Below are positions 42,768 through 46,521 of a stretch of 46,521 nt of DNA, piece by piece. The stretch lies in the NCBI GenBank assembly GCA_024228355.1, contig JAAETN010000702.1:1-46521 (forward strand), given 5' to 3'. The notes beneath the pieces were generated by a model. That model was given only the letters and a program-made list of their open reading frames with translations. It had not been told where the DNA came from and searched no databases. This stretch comes from Maribacter sp. Its GTDB lineage: Bacteria > Bacteroidota > Bacteroidia > Flavobacteriales > Flavobacteriaceae. The stretch's first letter is position 1, and the number at the start of each line of letters is the position of its first letter. Made by a program: the position numbers and the translations under genes.

Positions 42768-43694
42768 ATGAATAAGTTACTGCTAGTTGTAATCTTTATC
42801 GCCTTTGGATGTAAAGAGGTTAAAAAAGAGATTTCAGTAGAGAAAGTACTTCAGCAGTTCATCACTCCCTTAGGTAAGGAATTTATCATCCCAGAGCCGA
42901 CTGGAAAGATGTTAGAACTATTTGAAAAGGCAAAAAAGGACTTTGAAGACAACCCTAACGATCTTGACAATATTATATGGTATGGTCGAAGAACCGCGTA
43001 TTTGGGGCAATATGAAAAGGCGATTGAAATATATTCGGACGGGATTGAGAAATTTCCAACAGAGTCAAGACTCTACAGACATAGAGGTCATCGTTATATC
43101 TCGTTAAGGAAGTATGATAACGCTATTGAAGACCTAAAAATGGCAAGTGAACTTATTGAAGGTAAAAAAAATGAAATGGAAGCTGATGGTCTACCTAATG
43201 CCATGAACATCCCAGTAAGTTCACAACATGGCAATATATGGTATCATTTAGGTTTGGCCTACTATTTAGTACATGATTACGAAAAGGCATTTGATGCATA
43301 TCTAAAGTGTCGGGAATCTGGAAATAATGATGATAATATAGTTTCGAGTACACACTGGCTCTATATGATTCAACGAAGAATGGACAATCTTGATTTGGCC
43401 AATGAAATACTTGCCCCGATTACCACCGAAGCGAATATCATCGAAAATCAAAGTTATCATGAGCTGTGCAAATTTTACAAAGGATTGATTCCTTTGGATT
43501 CTTTAATCAATACAGAAAAAGGAAGTCCATCTTCAGATGCTGTGCTTTACGGACTTGCGAATTGGCATTTCTATAATAATGACAAACCTAAGGCTAACGA
43601 AATGATGCAAGAAATGATGGAAAGTAAAGCATGGAGTTCTTTTGGATACTTAGCAGCAGAAAGTGATATTATTGAATATTTTAATGGTAAATAA
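42768..43694 (+). CDS. TPR-repeat lipoprotein
   Basis: Start at ATG 42768 gives 308 residues and a lipoprotein signal MNKLLLVVIFIAFGC, placing Cys at residue 15; the frame is open further up inside the previous gene but without a signal. Tetratricopeptide-like repeats are visible: NIIWYGRRTAYLGQYEKAIE, SRLYRHRGHRYISLRKYDNA, GNIWYHLGLAYYLVHDYEKA. The C terminus has a further helical pair. It starts 1 nt after the cytochrome gene and ends 9 nt before the SGNH hydrolase, so all three form one operon. A scaffolding role for the exported pathway is inferred. Confidence 0.85.
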   Translation: MNKLLLVVIFIAFGCKEVKKEISVEKVLQQFITPLGKEFIIPEPTGKMLELFEKAKKDFEDNPNDLDNIIWYGRRTAYLGQYEKAIEIYSDGIEKFPTESRLYRHRGHRYISLRKYDNAIEDLKMASELIEGKKNEMEADGLPNAMNIPVSSQHGNIWYHLGLAYYLVHDYEKAFDAYLKCRESGNNDDNIVSSTHWLYMIQRRMDNLDLANEILAPITTEANIIENQSYHELCKFYKGLIPLDSLINTEKGSPSSDAVLYGLANWHFYNNDKPKANEMMQEMMESKAWSSFGYLAAESDIIEYFNGK

Positions 43695-43703
43695 GCTAAT
43701 AAA

Positions 43704-44633
43704 ATGCAAAAAAGACTGTTTGTTGGATGTATTTTGCTTTTCACACTGTTTCATTCCAGATCTCAAAAAGCCATAGTAATTCCTGAAAACGCAACTAAGA
43801 TTCTTTTTTTAGGAAACAGCATTACCTATTCAGGACAATACATATCCTACCTTGAAACATTTTTGATGCTTCAACATCCCAAACGAAAACTGGACTTCAT
43901 CAATCTGGGTCTACCCAGTGAAACGGTTTCTGGGCTTTCTGAGCTTAATCATGCCCAAGGCAAGTTTCCGCGGCCAGATTTGAAAGAACGTCTTCATAGG
44001 GTTCTGTCAAAGGTTAAACCTGATTTGGTGTTTGCGAACTATGGGATCAATGATGGTATTTACCTTCCCTATGACGATGAGCGTTTTCAAAAATTCAAAG
44101 ACGGAATACTTTGGATGCATAATGAAATTGTAAAAACTGGAGTAGATATTATTCATTTAACACCTCCAGTTTATGACGGCTCAAATGCTAATACTTATGA
44201 CAATGTAATGGATATTTATTCACATTGGTTGCTTAGTAGACGTAACACCGATGAATGGAAGATTATTGATATCCACTCCCCCATGAAAAGACAATTGCAC
44301 GAACAACGCCTTCAAAACCCAAAATTCACCTTTGCGCCTGATGGAGTCCACCCAAACAAAAAGGGACATTGGGTAATGGCCCAGCAAGTGCTTATAAGCC
44401 TCGGGGAAAATAAGGTGGCAGATTTTAATACTATCGAGAAGGCAATGGCTTCATTCGAAAATGGAAAGCAGGTGTTGGAAATAGTTGAAAAAAAGCAGGC
44501 CTTCACGAAAGATGCGTGGCTTACAACTACAGGGCACAAACGACCTGGGATGTCACAGGGTATGTCAATGGAAGATGCACAGCAAAAATCAAGGCAATTA
44601 GAAAAGCAACTTCACAAGTTACTAAATCCTTAG
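43704..44633 (+). CDS. Secreted SGNH/GDSL-type hydrolase
   Basis: A 309-residue protein with signal peptide MQKRLFVGCILLFTLFHSRS. The SGNH blocks are complete: ILFLGNSITYSGQYISYLE (nucleophile Ser39, in a GNS variant of GDS), NLGLPSETVSGLS (Gly), FANYGINDGIY (Asn) and FAPDGVHPNKKGH (Asp213 and His216). The family removes acyl groups, often from acetylated carbohydrates, outside the cytoplasm; substrate unknown. The operon link with a PVC-type cytochrome protein matters because, as I recall, these two domains are often fused in Planctomycetes. A C-terminal basic stretch (GHKRPGMSQGMSMEDAQQKS) is of unknown use. Confidence 0.88.
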   Translation: MQKRLFVGCILLFTLFHSRSQKAIVIPENATKILFLGNSITYSGQYISYLETFLMLQHPKRKLDFINLGLPSETVSGLSELNHAQGKFPRPDLKERLHRVLSKVKPDLVFANYGINDGIYLPYDDERFQKFKDGILWMHNEIVKTGVDIIHLTPPVYDGSNANTYDNVMDIYSHWLLSRRNTDEWKIIDIHSPMKRQLHEQRLQNPKFTFAPDGVHPNKKGHWVMAQQVLISLGENKVADFNTIEKAMASFENGKQVLEIVEKKQAFTKDAWLTTTGHKRPGMSQGMSMEDAQQKSRQLEKQLHKLLNP

Positions 44634-44694
44634 AACCACTTTTCAAAGTCTTTTTCATATTTCATTTTCATTCTAATAAATATTGTCATTTCAT

Positions 44695-44702
44695 TACCTT
44701 TG
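44695..44702 (+). promoter_or_regulatory. -7 box TACCTTTG of rpe-ypdA
   Basis: Full TAnnTTTG match ending 25 nt before the rpe ATG. Confidence 0.6.
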
Positions 44703-44727
44703 CCATTAAATTCATACTACCTAAAGA

Positions 44728-45387
44728 ATGAGTAAAGTTAAAATAGCACCATCGCTACTCGCAGCTGATTTCGGCAATTTGCAGCGTGATGTTGAATTGG
44801 TAAATCAAAGTGAGGCCGATTGGCATCATATTGATATTATGGACGGGGTTTTTGTGCCTAATATTTCTTATGGGATGCCCGTAGTAAAGTCCATTCAACA
44901 ACATGCAACAAAACCTCTGGATGTTCATTTAATGATTGTAGATCCCAATCGATACATCAAAGCTTTTGCCGATTTGGGAGCAACTGTTTTAAGCGTACAT
45001 TATGAAGCTTGCAATCATCTTCATCGATCACTACAGGCAATAAAAGCTGAAGGAATGAAAGCTGGTGTTGCCATTAATCCCCATACGAATATTAGTTTAT
45101 TGGAAGACACCATAAAGGAAATTGATTTGGTTTGTTTGATGAGTGTCAATCCAGGATTCGGCGGGCAGTCTTTTATTGAAAACACCTACGAAAAAGTAAG
45201 GTCACTTAAAGAACTGATCAACAATAAAGGGTCAAAAACATTGATAGAGATTGATGGTGGTGTAACTTCAAAAAATGCAAAAGCATTGGTTGAGGCAGGA
45301 GCAGATGTTTTAGTGGCTGGTAGTTTTGTCTTCAAAAATGAGAATCCCACACAAACAATTCAGGAATTAAAAGAGATTGCAGGATAA
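44728..45387 (+). CDS. rpe: Ribulose-phosphate 3-epimerase
   Basis: Interconverts ribulose-5-phosphate and xylulose-5-phosphate in the pentose phosphate pathway. The 219-residue TIM barrel has IAPSLLAADFGNLQRDVEL, WHHIDIMDGVFVPNISYGMP (metal ligands), LDVHLMIVDPNRYI, CLMSVNPGFGGQSFI and IEIDGGVTSKNAKALVEAG with the phosphate loop. The stop TAA shares a base with the ATG of ypdA (TAATG), so translation is coupled. Confidence 0.97.
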   Translation: MSKVKIAPSLLAADFGNLQRDVELVNQSEADWHHIDIMDGVFVPNISYGMPVVKSIQQHATKPLDVHLMIVDPNRYIKAFADLGATVLSVHYEACNHLHRSLQAIKAEGMKAGVAINPHTNISLLEDTIKEIDLVCLMSVNPGFGGQSFIENTYEKVRSLKELINNKGSKTLIEIDGGVTSKNAKALVEAGADVLVAGSFVFKNENPTQTIQELKEIAG

Positions 45388-46358
45388 TGAATCAATTTGA
45401 TATTGTCATTGTTGGTGGTGGGCCTATCGGAATCGCTTGTGGATTGGAGGCTAAGAAAAATGGTCTTACGTATGTAATTATCGAAAAAGGGCCTATTGTG
45501 AACTCGCTTTTCAACTATCCGATAAACATGCAATTCTTCTCCTCTTCAGATTTGTTGGAGATAGATAATATACCCTTTATTAGTAAAGAGGCCAAACCCA
45601 AAAGAAATGAAGCGCTGGAATACTATCGTAGGATTGTGACCAGTAACGATTTGAATATCAATCTTTTTGAAAAGGTTGAAAATGTTCAAAAAGTCCAAGA
45701 TGTTTTCAAAGTGGTTACTGATAAAAATCAATATACAACCAAAAATGTAATAGTTGCAACCGGTTTCTACGATTTACCAAACTTAATTGATATTCCTGGT
45801 GAAGACTTGGATAAGGTTTCGCATTATTACAAAGATCCCCATTTTTATGCCAGCCAAAAGTTGGCAGTAATCGGCGGTAGTAATTCAGCCATCGATGCAG
45901 CACTTGAATGTTATAGAAAGGGTGCGGAAGTGACCTTGATAATTCGTGAACCTGAAGTTGGGAGACGTGTTAAATATTGGGTACGACCTGATATCGTAAA
46001 TCGTATAAAAGAAGGTAGTATTAAAGCATATTTCAACGCTAATGTCAAGGAGATTCATCCATTTAAAATAGTGGTAGATACCCCTGAAGGTACAATTGAA
46101 CTTGAAAATGATTTTGTACTTGCCCTAACAGGTTACAAACCCAATTTTGCTTTCCTAGAAAAACTGGGAATACATTTATCGGATGACGATAAAAGACTAC
46201 CGCAGTACAATCAGGAAACTATGGAAACCAATGTAGATGGTCTGTATTTGGCCGGTGTCATTTGTGGTGGAATGGAAACCCACAAATGGTTTATTGAAAA
46301 TTCCCGTATTCATGCACCTTTGATAATCAATTCCATTGTAACCAAAAAAATGGTTTAG
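45387..46358 (+). CDS. ypdA: YpdA-family bacillithiol disulfide reductase-like flavoprotein
   Basis: A 323-residue thioredoxin-reductase-like flavoprotein of the YpdA family, which in Firmicutes reduces bacillithiol disulfide with NADPH. FAD motif IVGGGPIGIACGLEAKKNG at the N terminus; NADPH motif VIGGSNSAIDAALECYRKGA at about residue 160; GVICGGMETHKWFIENSRIH near the end. The YpdA hallmark start FNYPINMQFFSSSDLLEID is present. No CxxC redox pair of classical thioredoxin reductase is seen. Many Bacteroidota are thought to make bacillithiol; no synthesis gene lies in this window. Confidence 0.9.
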   Translation: MNQFDIVIVGGGPIGIACGLEAKKNGLTYVIIEKGPIVNSLFNYPINMQFFSSSDLLEIDNIPFISKEAKPKRNEALEYYRRIVTSNDLNINLFEKVENVQKVQDVFKVVTDKNQYTTKNVIVATGFYDLPNLIDIPGEDLDKVSHYYKDPHFYASQKLAVIGGSNSAIDAALECYRKGAEVTLIIREPEVGRRVKYWVRPDIVNRIKEGSIKAYFNANVKEIHPFKIVVDTPEGTIELENDFVLALTGYKPNFAFLEKLGIHLSDDDKRLPQYNQETMETNVDGLYLAGVICGGMETHKWFIENSRIHAPLIINSIVTKKMV

Positions 46359-46388
46359 TATATTTTAGGCAATTGTCGTCTGAAGTAA

Positions 46389-46521
46389 AAATTGAATTTC
46401 AGAATTAGCCGCTTATTTTTCCTAAAGTGCCTCACTGTACCTAAAATATTGTACGAAGTCGGATTTAATTCAAAATCCTCGTTCAATACAGTGTTTAAAA
46501 AATATACCAAACTAACACCTA
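46389..46521 (+). pseudogene. AraC-type helix-turn-helix fragment, cut by window edge
   Basis: A frame open from 46389 to the edge, just after a TAA at 46386-46388, ends in LYEVGFNSKSSFNTVFKKYT and KLTP. This is the second helix-turn-helix of AraC/HTH_18 regulators (the yxxGFxxxSxFxxxFKkxxGxTP pattern). The preceding 20 codons do not give a convincing first helix-turn-helix, and no full regulator can precede it because ypdA ends at 46358. It is therefore a remnant, unless a frameshift or an error hides more. Function lost or unknown. Confidence 0.55.

Noticed and set aside
1-46521. tRNA, rRNA, prophage or intact insertion sequence
   Set aside because: No tRNA cloverleaf, rRNA stretch, integrase or full transposase was recognised by eye; a covariance-model scan would be needed to exclude small RNAs.

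Overview
This window looks like the chromosome of a marine Flavobacteriaceae bacterium (Bacteroidota). The DNA is AT-rich. Several genes belong to the type IX secretion/gliding repertoire: a CHU_C-type sorting domain, a T9SS plug-domain protein and a PorT-like protein. A complete Na+-translocating NADH:quinone reductase (NQR) operon points to a sodium-using marine cell. Many genes carry the Bacteroidota -7 promoter element TAnnTTTG a few bases upstream of their start codons, and the primary sigma factor that should read it is encoded here too. Genus cannot be fixed from sequence reading alone.

Layout. (1) 1-2056: the 3' part of a collagen-like Gly-X-Y repeat protein followed, 3 nt later, by a T9SS-sorted surface protein. 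(2) 2381-9517: a Tat-type M15 peptidase, an M48 metalloprotease, a tiny membrane protein, an exported ankyrin protein, gpmI, map, a methyltransferase, then on the minus strand apbE and a small companion gene. (3) 9607-15713 (minus): nqrABCDEF; ApbE is the flavin transferase expected to flavinylate NqrB and NqrC, so regions 2 and 3 act together. (4) 15865-23152: T9SS plug protein, apaG, pruA, a 43-codon ORF, rsmG (minus), a fatty acid desaturase, a class I aminotransferase. (5) 23179-26020 (minus): trkH-trkA potassium uptake. (6) 26275-31117: ubiE/menG plus porT, a TrmH-family RNA methyltransferase (minus) and a divergent BamA/TamA-like lipoprotein. (7) 31394-39006: core genes fbaA, accD, rpsO, pnp, rpoD, VF530-family gene, trmL, with one minus-strand lipoprotein. 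(8) 39027-44633: an accessory-looking cluster of a Tat-type sugar isomerase/epimerase, a propeller-cytochrome c lipoprotein, a TPR lipoprotein and an SGNH hydrolase. (9) 44728-46358: rpe and ypdA, then a fragment of an AraC-type helix-turn-helix at the right edge.

Most of the window is ordinary flavobacterial housekeeping. The points most worth a second look are: the exported sugar-oxidation-like cluster (39-44.6 kb); an in-frame palindromic element inside the conserved SAM-binding region of the TrmH-family enzyme, with a related-looking palindrome between map and its neighbour; an AccD whose zinc-ribbon cysteines are gone; a small uncharacterised gene wedged between nqrF and apbE behind a terminator; the long collagen-like repeat; and several palindromic operator candidates in divergent promoter regions. 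No rRNA, tRNA, CRISPR array, intact insertion sequence or prophage was seen.
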